Assembly (NCBI GenBank): GCA_032595685.2
Contig: CP159373.1
Location: 4,193,821 to 4,257,820 of the forward strand
Length of the DNA: 64,000 nucleotides
Source: Candidatus Electrothrix aestuarii
GTDB lineage: Bacteria > Desulfobacterota > Desulfobulbia > Desulfobulbales > Desulfobulbaceae
Reading direction: 5' to 3'
Below the pieces are notes generated by a model. It ran no database searches. It had not been told where the DNA came from and saw nothing but the letters and a program-made list of their open reading frames with translations. Below, piece after piece: positions 25,676 to 33,872 of the stretch (positions within the stretch are counted from its first letter, which is position 1; each line of letters opens with the position of its first letter). The translations under genes were made by a program, and so were the position numbers.

Positions 25676-26665
25676 GTGAAAAATACAATAAAAAATAATC
25701 TTACTCCGGTCAGCCTTACATCCTGCTCCAGCTATGACCCGCAGGAACTCCGGCAAGCCCTTGATCTCCTTCTCACGCACATTGAGCTTCCAGTCACACC
25801 TCATGGCGCTGAAGTCCTGCTCAAACCAAATCTTATCAGCACCAAAAGTGGCCCTCTTTCCTGCACAGAAGGTGCGTTGATCCTGGTTATTGCCCGTTGG
25901 TTCCTTGATCAGGGAGCCCGAGTCAGCATTGGCGATTCACCTGCCTTTGGCACGGCTACTGCGGTTCTCAGGAATCTCAAGCTCCTTGATGAACTGGCTC
26001 ACTTGGGAGTGACTATCCGTTCCTTTAAGCAGGGCGTATCTGTTGATCTCCCGGAAGTTGGTCCGGCAATTCTGGCCCGTGCTGCCCTGGAGAGCGATCT
26101 ATTGGTTAATATCCCCAGGGTCAAGGCCCATGTTCAGGCCCGCCTGACCCTGGCAGTAAAAAATTACTTCGGTTGTGTGGTGGGATTGCGCAAGGCCTGG
26201 TGGCACATGGAGCATGGTGGCGAGCAAAGCCATAAGCCCGGTGGTTTCTTTGACCGCCTGATTCGGATCCAGGCTGCTTTCCCTGCCTCCATTAATATTA
26301 TTGACGGCATTCTTGCCATGCACCAAAGCGGTCCTGTGGATGGTGCCCCCTACCCTCTGTCCCTGCTTGCAGCCTCCACCAATGCGGTAGCAGTTGACCG
26401 GGCCCTTCATACCATCCTACAGGTGGATCCCCAGACCAGCCCGGTCATGGCAGCCTGTCAGCAGGCTGGTCTGCAAGGTGCCTCTCTGGCCCAGCTCATT
26501 TTTCCCTTAACCACACCGGAGGAGCTTCAGGTCGATGACTTTCAGGCCCCTGCGAGCTTAAATCCGGTTCGTTTCAACCCCTTCCGCTTTCTTAAAAGCA
26601 GTGTACGCAGGCTTTTTATGAGCAAGGACAAGTTATTAGATAAAAGCGGTCGCAAGTACATATAA
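25676..26665 (+). CDS. DUF362-domain protein
   Basis: 329 residues. Matches the DUF362 family: VLLKPNLIS, GARVSIGDSPAFG, LVNIPRVKAHVQARLTLAVK, NYFGCVVG and INIIDGILAMHQSGP. Some DUF362 proteins carry a ferredoxin domain, but this one lacks the cysteine clusters. The biochemical role of the family is not settled. The start is GTG at 25676; the upstream DNA is AT-rich. It stands alone, 180 bp before fabL. Confidence 0.85.
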   Translation: MKNTIKNNLTPVSLTSCSSYDPQELRQALDLLLTHIELPVTPHGAEVLLKPNLISTKSGPLSCTEGALILVIARWFLDQGARVSIGDSPAFGTATAVLRNLKLLDELAHLGVTIRSFKQGVSVDLPEVGPAILARAALESDLLVNIPRVKAHVQARLTLAVKNYFGCVVGLRKAWWHMEHGGEQSHKPGGFFDRLIRIQAAFPASINIIDGILAMHQSGPVDGAPYPLSLLAASTNAVAVDRALHTILQVDPQTSPVMAACQQAGLQGASLAQLIFPLTTPEELQVDDFQAPASLNPVRFNPFRFLKSSVRRLFMSKDKLLDKSGRKYI

Positions 26666-26845
26666 GCATTGCTCTTGCAAAGAGAACCACAGCAAGGTAC
26701 ATTCACTCGTACATAATTTATGATAACAATCAGCACAGTCTGTTTTGATCTGAATTGGCTTTCAGGTTACTTCGTATAAACACACACGAAAGAGCAACAG
26801 ACAGCGGTGCTGAGCCATTTCTTTTTTGCACAGGAGGAGAAGTAA

Positions 26846-27598
26846 ATGTTTCACTTGCAGGGAAAAACCGCTCTCATCACTGGAGGATCCCGGGGTATTG
26901 GGCGGGCGATCGCTGTACGCCTGGCAGAGCACGGAGTCAATATCGTTGTTAACTATGTTCGGCACCGTCGTGATGCGGAAGAAACCGTTGCTGCTATTGA
27001 AAAATACGGGGTCGGCTGTCTGGCGATCAAAGCCAATGTCGCCAAGGAAGAGGACGTGCAACGCATGTTCGAGGAAATCCAAAGCACCTATAAGAGCATG
27101 GACATCCTGGTTTCCAATGCAGCCTCCGGTGTCCTCAAACCAGCTATGGAGCTGACCCAGCGACATTGGGACTGGGCAATGGACATCAATGCCCGGGCCC
27201 TCCTGACCTTGACCCAGCATGCCGTACCGATGATGCAAAACGGCGGCAGGATTCTTGGTGTATCCAGCCTGGGCGCAGTGCGGGCAGTGCCTAATTATAC
27301 CGTGGTCGGTGCCTCCAAGGCGGCCCTGGAATCCCTGGTTCGCCATCTTGCCGTGGAACTGGGCCCCAAGGATATTACCGTGAATACCATCAGTGCCGGT
27401 GTTGTTGATACCGATGCCCTGAAAAAATTCCCGAATCGGGACGATATCATTGGTACCTCCCTTGAGCGAACCCCGCTTGGTCGTCTGACCACCCCGGAAG
27501 ATGTGGCTGATCTGGCCCTTTTCTTATGCAGCGATGGAGCTTCCATGATCCACGGTCAGGCCGTGGTCGTTGATGGTGGCTATGCTATCCAGGGATAA
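26846..27598 (+). CDS. fabL: FabL-type enoyl-ACP reductase (NADPH), SDR family
   Basis: 250 residues, the same length as Bacillus FabL, with clear similarity in VNYVRHRRDAEETVAAIEKY, NAASGVLKPAMEL, HWDWAMDINA and DTDALKKFPNRDD. Last step of fatty-acid elongation. The NADP(H) loop is TGGSRGIGRA and the active-site Tyr-X6-Lys is YTVVGASK. Ribosome site AGGAGGAG lies 8-9 bases before the ATG. A perfect 8-bp stem follows the stop at 27620. Distinguishing FabL from other SDR reductases rests on these specific motifs. Confidence 0.85.
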   Translation: MFHLQGKTALITGGSRGIGRAIAVRLAEHGVNIVVNYVRHRRDAEETVAAIEKYGVGCLAIKANVAKEEDVQRMFEEIQSTYKSMDILVSNAASGVLKPAMELTQRHWDWAMDINARALLTLTQHAVPMMQNGGRILGVSSLGAVRAVPNYTVVGASKAALESLVRHLAVELGPKDITVNTISAGVVDTDALKKFPNRDDIIGTSLERTPLGRLTTPEDVADLALFLCSDGASMIHGQAVVVDGGYAIQG

Positions 27599-27619
27599 TA
27601 AGTGCATAAGTGCATAACT

Positions 27620-27642
27620 CCCCTCCTCCGAAACAGGAGGGG
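27620..27642 (+). terminator. Hairpin after fabL
   Basis: CCCCTCCT / AGGAGGGG 8-bp stem with a 7-base loop. There is no T tract, so it may act as an RNA stabiliser or weak terminator. A 12-bp tandem duplication (CAGAGCAAGGAC twice) follows at about 27654-27677. Confidence 0.45.
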
Positions 27643-27748
27643 CACCTCTATTCCAGAGCAAGGACCAGAGCAAGGACCATAACACAGCGGCATAATATAT
27701 AAAATAAACTAAACAGAGGGAAACATACCATCACATTCTGTACACTCT

Positions 27749-28330
27749 ATGCTTCTCAGAGAACTCATCACCCGCAATAGATCCTACCGTCGCTTTTATC
27801 AGGACATCCCTGTGGATCTGGAAACATTACGGCAGCTGGTTGATCTTGCCCGGCTCTCTGCCTCCGCAGCAAATAAACAGCCACTGAAATATTTTCTAGT
27901 AAGCGATCCGGCAAAAAACGCAGAAGTCTTCTCCTGCCTGGGCTGGGCAGGCTATCTCAGCAACTGGCACGGGCCTGAACAAGGCGAGCGCCCCAGCGCC
28001 TATATTATTCTTCTGGAAGACACCAACATCGGTCAGGCCTCTGACTGCGATCACGGCATTGCAGCCCAGAGCATCCTCCTTGGCGCCACTGCGTTAGGGC
28101 TGGGTGGCTGCATGATCGGCTCTGTTCATAAGGAAAAGCTGGGCGGATTCCTCGACATTCCTGCCCATTGCACCATCCGCTTGGTTATAGCCCTGGGCAA
28201 GCCCAAAGAAGATGTTGTTATCGAATCGGTGCAGGAGGACGGCAACATCCGCTATTGGCGCACAGAAGACGATAGGCACCATGTCCCGAAAAGATCTTTG
28301 GATGAAATTATCATCGGTCAGGTGGACTAA
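27749..28330 (+). CDS. Nitroreductase-family flavoprotein
   Basis: 193 residues. FMN-binding nitroreductase fold: TRNRSYRRFYQD at the start, LVDLARLSASAANKQPLKYF (FMN contact), GIAAQSILLGATALGLGGCM and VIALGKPKED. Such enzymes reduce quinones, nitro compounds or specific metabolites with NAD(P)H; the substrate is not readable here. The stop overlaps the next start by one base (TAATG), so it is the first gene of a string with a DUF2721 protein and a CDP-alcohol transferase. Confidence 0.88.
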   Translation: MLLRELITRNRSYRRFYQDIPVDLETLRQLVDLARLSASAANKQPLKYFLVSDPAKNAEVFSCLGWAGYLSNWHGPEQGERPSAYIILLEDTNIGQASDCDHGIAAQSILLGATALGLGGCMIGSVHKEKLGGFLDIPAHCTIRLVIALGKPKEDVVIESVQEDGNIRYWRTEDDRHHVPKRSLDEIIIGQVD

Positions 28331-28800
28331 TGGACCTGACATTGACATCGCCTGCCCTGCTGTTTCCGGCAATTTCCCTTTTGCTGGTGGCCTATACCAC
28401 CCGCTTCAGAACCATCAGTGAACGCATCCGCATACTCCACGCCCAGTTTACCGAGACCCCTACAGAGAGCATCGTTGGTCAGATCGACACCCTGCGCAAG
28501 CGAGTCTATCTGATCCGCAACATGCAGGCCTGCGGAGTGGCCAGTTTTTTCCTCTGCGTGCTCTGCCTGTTCACCCTGTTTGCAGGCAGTCTCTTTCTCA
28601 GTAAACTCATCTTTGTCATTAGCCTTATTTTACTGATGATTTCCCTTGTGTTCTCCTTTTGGGAAGTCCTTTTATCCGTGCATGCCCTTGAGCTGCAACT
28701 CAGTGACATAGAGAAACATCTGCCCAAGAAAAAAAATTACTCTTTTTCCAAGAGCAAAGAGCTTACTGCGAGGCTACGCAAAAAAACAAATGAAGAATAG
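28330..28800 (+). CDS. DUF2721-family membrane protein
   Basis: 156 residues with an N-terminal hydrophobic segment (about 7-24) and two adjacent membrane helices (about 72-95 and 98-120). The pattern PALLFPAISLLLVAYTTRF, then RIRILHAQF, then LRKRVYLIRNMQACGVASF matches DUF2721. Function unknown in the family. Coupled to the nitroreductase by a 1-bp overlap and 12 bp before the CDP-alcohol transferase. Confidence 0.82.
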   Translation: MDLTLTSPALLFPAISLLLVAYTTRFRTISERIRILHAQFTETPTESIVGQIDTLRKRVYLIRNMQACGVASFFLCVLCLFTLFAGSLFLSKLIFVISLILLMISLVFSFWEVLLSVHALELQLSDIEKHLPKKKNYSFSKSKELTARLRKKTNEE

Positions 28801-28812
28801 GAGGACAGTATC

Positions 28813-29487
28813 ATGGAACAATTCGGAGGTGACAAGAAAGTCGGTCGTTCCCTTTTGACCGGCCCGGAAACCTGGCTGAAAAACTGGGCGATCCCCAAGA
28901 TCTCGCCTGAAATCCAAACCTACCATCTTACCCTTACCACCCTGCTCTGGAGCTTCATCAACATCCTTGTTGCCTTTGAAGCAAAAGAGCATATCGGCCT
29001 GCTCTGGCTGGTCTCCTTAATGATCCTGTTCCAGTACCTGACCGACCTGTTCGACGGCGAACTTGGTCGCCAGCGGGATACCGGCCTGATCAAATGGGGC
29101 TTTTACATGGACCATTTCCTGGACTACATCTTTCTCTGCTCCCTAGTCTTTGTCGGCTATATGATCTCCCCAGAGGGACTGGAGATCTGGTATTTTGCCC
29201 TGTTGGTTATCCTGGGCGGTTTCATGGTCAACTCCTTCCTGGCCTTTGGCGCCACCAATGAATTTCAGATCTATCATTACGGCGTCGGCCCCACCGAGAT
29301 GCGAGTTGTCTTTATCCTGATCAATATCTATATCATTTATTGTGGCACCAGCTCCTTTAATATCCTTCTGCCCATCACCGTGATTCTCTGTTTGATAGGC
29401 CTGATAGTGAACACATTAGAGGTACACAGAAAGTTATGGCGGCATGATATGCAGGTGAAAGCGATGCGTAAGGAGCAGGTAAAATGA
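28813..29487 (+). CDS. CDP-alcohol phosphatidyltransferase family protein
   Basis: 224 residues with about five membrane helices. The family signature DG-x2-[AG]R-x8-G-x3-D-x3-D is present as DGELGRQRDTGLIKWG followed by FYMDHFLD, with an extra upstream Asp (DLFDGE). The usual Ala before Arg is Gly. These enzymes transfer a phosphoalcohol from CDP to an acceptor in phospholipid synthesis; which alcohol is used cannot be read. The next gene starts inside its last codons (ATGA, 29484-29487). Confidence 0.85.
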   Translation: MEQFGGDKKVGRSLLTGPETWLKNWAIPKISPEIQTYHLTLTTLLWSFINILVAFEAKEHIGLLWLVSLMILFQYLTDLFDGELGRQRDTGLIKWGFYMDHFLDYIFLCSLVFVGYMISPEGLEIWYFALLVILGGFMVNSFLAFGATNEFQIYHYGVGPTEMRVVFILINIYIIYCGTSSFNILLPITVILCLIGLIVNTLEVHRKLWRHDMQVKAMRKEQVK

Positions 29488-30200
29488 GCGCCACGTCTCG
29501 TCATCGCAGCAAAGTCAAAGCGCTGCTGTTGCTCGGTGCGTCCCTTCCTGCCCTCTTCTTCCTTCAAGTAAATACATGGGCAGGTACATCCCAGTCGGAT
29601 TCAGAAAAAACACAATCTGCCATTAGCCTAAGCGCCGAGGAACGACAGGCTGTGGAGAAAAGAGAGGTCATTGTCCGGGAGCAGCCTACTCAGGGTAAAC
29701 CGGGCAAGGCCTTTGAGGCCGTGGCTATCATCAAGGCAAAGCCAGAGCTTATCCGGGATATGGTGCAGGACTATGCGAGCTATCCTGAGTTTATGCCCAA
29801 TGTCAGTCGGATTGAGATTCTTGAGCAAGAGGAGCACACAGCGCTGATCAATCAATACCTTGCCCTGCCCCTGGGCAAGAGCAAAAAATACCGGATCAAA
29901 CTGGAATCCTCAGAGCCGGATGCGCATACCATCCTGATTCAATGGCAGCTCCAGCCCTGGCCGGAGCTGAAACCGGAAGAGACCATCCAAGACACCAGTG
30001 GCTTCTGGCGCATTGAGGAGCTGGATGCAGGGCGTTCCCTGGTGCTCTACCATGTCTCCACCGATCCGGGAAAGATCCCCTTTGGTCTAGGCTGGATTGT
30101 TGATTATCTCAGCAAGGACTCAGTGCCTGAGATCCTGACCAAGACCAGGGAACGGGCCGAGAAAAAGGCCAGTGCGCTGCTGAAGGGGCAGGAAAAGTAA
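29484..30200 (+). CDS. Exported SRPBCC (START/RatA-like) domain protein
   Basis: 238 residues. The N-terminus has a basic start and hydrophobic core (KALLLLGASLPALFFL, then VNTWA), a likely signal peptide. The domain (about 75-230) fits the coenzyme-Q-binding/RatA branch of SRPBCC: ELIRDMVQDYASYPEFMPNV, then VSRIEIL and a C-terminal amphipathic helix. SRPBCC pockets bind lipids or other hydrophobic ligands. Coupling by overlap to a phosphatidyltransferase suggests envelope lipid handling, which is inference. Confidence 0.78.
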   Translation: MSATSRHRSKVKALLLLGASLPALFFLQVNTWAGTSQSDSEKTQSAISLSAEERQAVEKREVIVREQPTQGKPGKAFEAVAIIKAKPELIRDMVQDYASYPEFMPNVSRIEILEQEEHTALINQYLALPLGKSKKYRIKLESSEPDAHTILIQWQLQPWPELKPEETIQDTSGFWRIEELDAGRSLVLYHVSTDPGKIPFGLGWIVDYLSKDSVPEILTKTRERAEKKASALLKGQEK

Positions 30201-30209
30201 GAGGTAACG

Positions 30210-30632
30210 ATGAACGATGAAAGGCTGAGCAGAAATATTACCACTGTCATCTTACAGCATTACCCGACAGTGCAGGCGATCTACCTGTTCGGTTCGATGG
30301 CAAATGGAGAGGAATGGCCGGACAGCGATGCGGATCTCGGCCTCTTGCTCCCTATCGCGGAGGCGAAGAAAAAGGTCTCCCTGCTGCTCTCGCCCTGTGC
30401 CTTTGAACTTGCTGAACTGCTCGGACGGGATGTGGACCTTCTCAACCTGCGCCAAGCCTCCACCGTGATACAGCATCAGGTAGTGAGCTATGGCAAACTG
30501 CTCTATGTGGGAGATGAATATGCCCAAGGGGAGTTTGAAATGTACACTCTTTCCTTGTATCAAAAACTTAATGAGGAGCGGGCAGCCATTTTAGAGGATT
30601 TTTATCGAACCAAGAGGGCCTATCGGGTATGA
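30210..30632 (+). CDS. mntA: MntA-type minimal nucleotidyltransferase antitoxin
   Basis: 140 residues. Active-site pattern GS-X10-DXD is intact (GSMANGEEWPDSDAD). In the MntA-HepT type VII toxin-antitoxin system, MntA adds AMP to a Tyr of the HEPN toxin and silences it. The stop overlaps the HepT start by 4 bp (ATGA, 30629-30632). Only 9 bp separate it from the SRPBCC gene, so it may also be transcribed from upstream. Confidence 0.9.
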   Translation: MNDERLSRNITTVILQHYPTVQAIYLFGSMANGEEWPDSDADLGLLLPIAEAKKKVSLLLSPCAFELAELLGRDVDLLNLRQASTVIQHQVVSYGKLLYVGDEYAQGEFEMYTLSLYQKLNEERAAILEDFYRTKRAYRV

Positions 30633-31051
30633 ATGATGTCATTATCAATAAGGTGCAGTCCATTCAGCGCTGTGTGTTTCGGGCGCGGGAAGAATACGGT
30701 TTTAATCCAAAGGGATTTGCTGAGGATTACAGCCGTCAGGATGCAGCCATCCTTAATGTGATCCGGGGCTGTGAGCAGGCGATTGATCTTGCCAATCATC
30801 TGGTTCGGCAACTCAAGTTGGGAATCCCGACAAGCAGTCGGGACAGTTTTCAGAGGCTCAGCGAGCAGGGTGTAATCGGCAGAGACTTAGCAGAATCCCT
30901 TGGCAGGATGGCCCATTTCCGTAATTTTGCTGTGCATCAGTACGAAAAGATCGATATAGATATTGTCGCTGAGGTGATCACCAAAAAGCTGGATGACTTG
31001 GTGCAGTTCGGGGATGAGGTGATAGATTATTGCCGATTGTCGGAGGAATGA
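30629..31051 (+). CDS. hepT: HepT-type HEPN ribonuclease toxin
   Basis: 140 residues, all helical (DUF86/HepT). The catalytic RX4HXY motif is RNFAVHQY; its Tyr is the residue expected to be AMPylated by MntA. Both the RNase motif and the partner antitoxin are intact, so this is probably a functional pair. Followed by short repeats and then a terminator at 31451. Confidence 0.9.
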   Translation: MNDVIINKVQSIQRCVFRAREEYGFNPKGFAEDYSRQDAAILNVIRGCEQAIDLANHLVRQLKLGIPTSSRDSFQRLSEQGVIGRDLAESLGRMAHFRNFAVHQYEKIDIDIVAEVITKKLDDLVQFGDEVIDYCRLSEE

Positions 31052-31100
31052 CCTATGCGGGCAATTCATCGCCTGAAAGGCTGATATTTAAGAGGACAAA

Positions 31101-31277
31101 ATGAAAGAGAAAAGACTAAATACTCAGGAAAGCACTTGGGATAGCTTTTTCCTGTCTGACGAAAAAGTTACTGACGATTTTATGTCAGAAGAGCGAATCG
31201 CACCGGATCTTTTCGATGCAACGATTGATGATATGGAGCTGATATTCTGTAAGGATCATAGCATAGACAACTTATAA
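31101..31277 (+). CDS. Possible small acidic protein (58 residues)
   Basis: Frame MKEKRLNTQESTWDSFF to the stop at 31275-31277, preceded by AGAGGAC as a ribosome site 5-6 bases from ATG. Very acidic (DFMSEERIAPDLFDATIDD). It is flanked on both sides by ATCGCCTGAAAGGC (31068-31081 and 31284-31297), so it may have arrived as a small cassette. It could be an antitoxin-like protein; no family recognised. Confidence 0.4.
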   Translation: MKEKRLNTQESTWDSFFLSDEKVTDDFMSEERIAPDLFDATIDDMELIFCKDHSIDNL

Positions 31278-31385
31278 CAAGCTATCGCCTGAAAGGCGTA
31301 TATTCATCAGCTCGGGGTAACACCCCGAGGACGAAGCTGGCTCGGTCCTTGGTGCCCAGGGTGTTTACCTTGGGATCTATCTACT

Positions 31386-31426
31386 ACAGGTCTTTATCCT
31401 TCCATATTGGCACGTTAAAGACCTGT
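31386..31426. repeat. Perfect 11-bp inverted repeat
   Basis: ACAGGTCTTTA (31386-31396) and TAAAGACCTGT (31416-31426) with a 19-base spacer. A CTCGGGG/CCCCGAG hairpin lies just before (31311-31329). It could be a regulator site or RNA structure upstream of the DUF262 gene. Confidence 0.55.
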
Positions 31427-31450
31427 ACAAGTAAAGATACAGGCGAAAAT

Positions 31451-31470
31451 AAAAGCCAGTGTGGCTTTTT
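31451..31470 (+). terminator. Rho-independent terminator
   Basis: AAAAGCCA-GTGT-GGCTTTTT: 8-bp stem ending in a T5 tract. It separates the MntA-HepT side from the DUF262 gene 55 bp later. The A tract on the other side lets it act in both directions. Confidence 0.7.
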
Positions 31471-31525
31471 GAGGACAATATTGCGCCCTATGCAAAAAAC
31501 GACATGCAATTAATTAACATTAGAT

Positions 31526-33643
31526 ATGAATGACTTAGAATCGTTAAAGAGTATTTTCAAAGATCGAATTTTCAAGGTTCCTGATTACCAAAGAGGATTC
31601 GCTTGGACAACAAGACAGCTTAAAGACTTTTGGGAGGATGTTGTAAACTTACCAATTGATAGATTTCATTACACAGGACTTCTTTCTTTAAAGCAAGTTA
31701 GTAGGAATTCTTGGAAAAACTGGAATGATGAAAAGTGGTTAATTGAAGACAGAGGCTTCAAACCTTTTCATGTTGTTGACGGTCAACAAAGATTAACAAC
31801 CTTTGTGATTTTTATCCAAGCACTTACTGAATTATTAGCTGGATTACCTGAACATATTGATAAAAAAGAAAATGAAATTTACTTAGGTTCTTTCAGCCTA
31901 AAGGATATAAAAGAAGAATATCTTGTCGTTCAAAAACCGCCACAATTTATAATCAAAACACATAAATTCAGTTACGAAGTCGATAATCCAAGCTTTAACT
32001 ATCTTCGCTATAAAATATTCAATGAACCTGACAGCCCCACGATTCAAGAAACGTTTTATACTTTAAACCTAGAAAAGGCTAAAACATTCTTCATTGATAG
32101 CCTTAAAAACTGTTTTGCAAAATATGGCATTGAAGAAATTGAAATCCTTTTTAAAAAATTGACTCAAAATCTAATGTTTAATGTTTATGAGATTAGTGAT
32201 GATTTTGATACTTTCGTTGCATTTGAGACAATGAATAATCGAGGGAAAAAATTATCTAATCTTGAATTACTAAAAAACAGATTGATTTACCTTACAACAC
32301 TTTATGAAGAAGATGAATTAAAAGATGATGAGCGTAATTCGCTAAGAGAAAAAATTAATGAAGCATGGAAAGAGGTGTATTTTCAACTTGGTAGAAACAA
32401 GAAAAATCCTTTAAATGACGATGATTTTCTTATTGCTCATTGGATTATGTATTTCCAATACACAAGAGAAAAAGGTGATGATTATATAAGATTTCTCCTT
32501 GAGAAATACTTTACATCTCAGAATATTTACGAAAAAACCGAGATTAATATTAGTTCATTTCAACAATTTGAGGAATTTAAAGAGGAAAACCTACAAGACC
32601 AAGAGAAAGATGAGACAAACGAGATAGAGAACGGAATTTTTTTACGTTCAAAACTAAAACCGAAGCAGATTAAAGATTACGTTAATAGTTTAAAATCAGC
32701 AGCAGTTCATTGGTACAACACATTTAATCCTGTAAACAACCCTGATTTGACGACTAAAGAGAGTCTTTGGATTGACAGATTAAATCGGATTGGTATTATT
32801 TATTTCAGACCATTAATAACTGCTTCTTTCCTTTCGCCAGGGACTACTTCAAGGGATAGAGTTCGCTTATTTAAAGAAATAGAGAGGTTCATATTCATTA
32901 CATTTCGAATGAGTCGAGCTTTTTCAACATATAGAAATAGTGAATTTTACAGAGCTGCAAGAAAACTCAGACAAAATGAACTAAGTGTATCAGATATAAT
33001 CACAAGCTTGAAAGAAAGAATGGGTTACTGTTTCTACACATCTGACGAAAATGAAACTTTCTTTGATCATGAATACTTCCAAAAATTTATTGAAAAAAAA
33101 TTTAAAAATGATCGGGGAGGCGGGTTCTATAATTGGAATGGTCTAAGATATCTACTATATGAGTATGAAATGGATAAGGTTCGCCAAAGAGGTAGTCAAA
33201 AGATTGATTGGAAGTTATTTGTAAAAGGAGAAAAAGATAAAGTTTCAATTGAACATATCTATCCTCAAACACCTGATAATAAATACTGGAAAAAAGAATT
33301 CAAAGGATATAAAAAAAAGCAATTAAAATATTTAAATGGTTCATTAGGCAATCTATTACCACTATCACAGAGCATAAATTCGAGCTTGCAAAATGATAGT
33401 TTTATAGAAAAAAAATCGCCAAAATATGACGAAGACGGTAAGAAAATTAGACAAGGCTATAGTGATGGTTCTCACTCTGAAATTGAGGTTTCAGAGAATG
33501 ATGATTGGAACCCAGAAAAAATTTTAGAACGTGGTTTTAAACTACTCGAGTTTATAGAGGAAAGATGGAATTTGAAATTTGAGAACGATTGGACAAAAGC
33601 TGAACTATTGTTTCTAAATTTTATGTTACCTGATGATGAATAA
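31526..33643 (+). CDS. DUF262/DUF1524 protein, GmrSD-like nuclease
   Basis: 705 residues. The N-terminal DUF262 (ParB-like NTPase/nuclease) domain shows VPDYQRGFAW and HVVDGQQRLTTFVIFIQAL plus FETMNNRGKKLSNLELLKN. The C-terminal DUF1524 HNH domain shows SIEHIYPQTPDNKYW and LNGSLGNLLPLSQSIN. This fused arrangement is that of GmrSD type IV restriction enzymes, which cut modified DNA. It stands alone without a methylase. The gene is clearly more AT-rich than its neighbours, which suggests transfer. The start ATG lacks a strong ribosome site. Confidence 0.85.
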   Translation: MNDLESLKSIFKDRIFKVPDYQRGFAWTTRQLKDFWEDVVNLPIDRFHYTGLLSLKQVSRNSWKNWNDEKWLIEDRGFKPFHVVDGQQRLTTFVIFIQALTELLAGLPEHIDKKENEIYLGSFSLKDIKEEYLVVQKPPQFIIKTHKFSYEVDNPSFNYLRYKIFNEPDSPTIQETFYTLNLEKAKTFFIDSLKNCFAKYGIEEIEILFKKLTQNLMFNVYEISDDFDTFVAFETMNNRGKKLSNLELLKNRLIYLTTLYEEDELKDDERNSLREKINEAWKEVYFQLGRNKKNPLNDDDFLIAHWIMYFQYTREKGDDYIRFLLEKYFTSQNIYEKTEINISSFQQFEEFKEENLQDQEKDETNEIENGIFLRSKLKPKQIKDYVNSLKSAAVHWYNTFNPVNNPDLTTKESLWIDRLNRIGIIYFRPLITASFLSPGTTSRDRVRLFKEIERFIFITFRMSRAFSTYRNSEFYRAARKLRQNELSVSDIITSLKERMGYCFYTSDENETFFDHEYFQKFIEKKFKNDRGGGFYNWNGLRYLLYEYEMDKVRQRGSQKIDWKLFVKGEKDKVSIEHIYPQTPDNKYWKKEFKGYKKKQLKYLNGSLGNLLPLSQSINSSLQNDSFIEKKSPKYDEDGKKIRQGYSDGSHSEIEVSENDDWNPEKILERGFKLLEFIEERWNLKFENDWTKAELLFLNFMLPDDE

Positions 33644-33805
33644 TGCACAAGGGAACAACACGCGGTATAGTTTAATAAGGGGTTTAGTGATTTTCGGAGT
33701 GTAGTAACACTCTCCAAATTTAACTGTAACTTGACATGTAAAAAGCCCGCGACCCCTTACTAACCATACCGCCACCGTTACATACATTCCCATATCACTC
33801 GCCAG

Positions 33806-33860
33806 CATCACACCCCGTTTAAAACCGTGCAGCCATGCGGGTTAAATTCCGCACCCGACA
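33806..33860. repeat. tRNA-like repeat tail 4
   Basis: CATCACACCCCGTTTAAAAC, then GTGCAGCCATGCGG, then a T-arm-like GCGGGTTAAATTCCGC. It shares ATCACACCCCG and GCAGCCATGCGG with the other tails. It ends just before the ribosome site of the DUF1566 gene. Confidence 0.5.
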
Positions 33861-33872
33861 AAGAGGAAGGCC

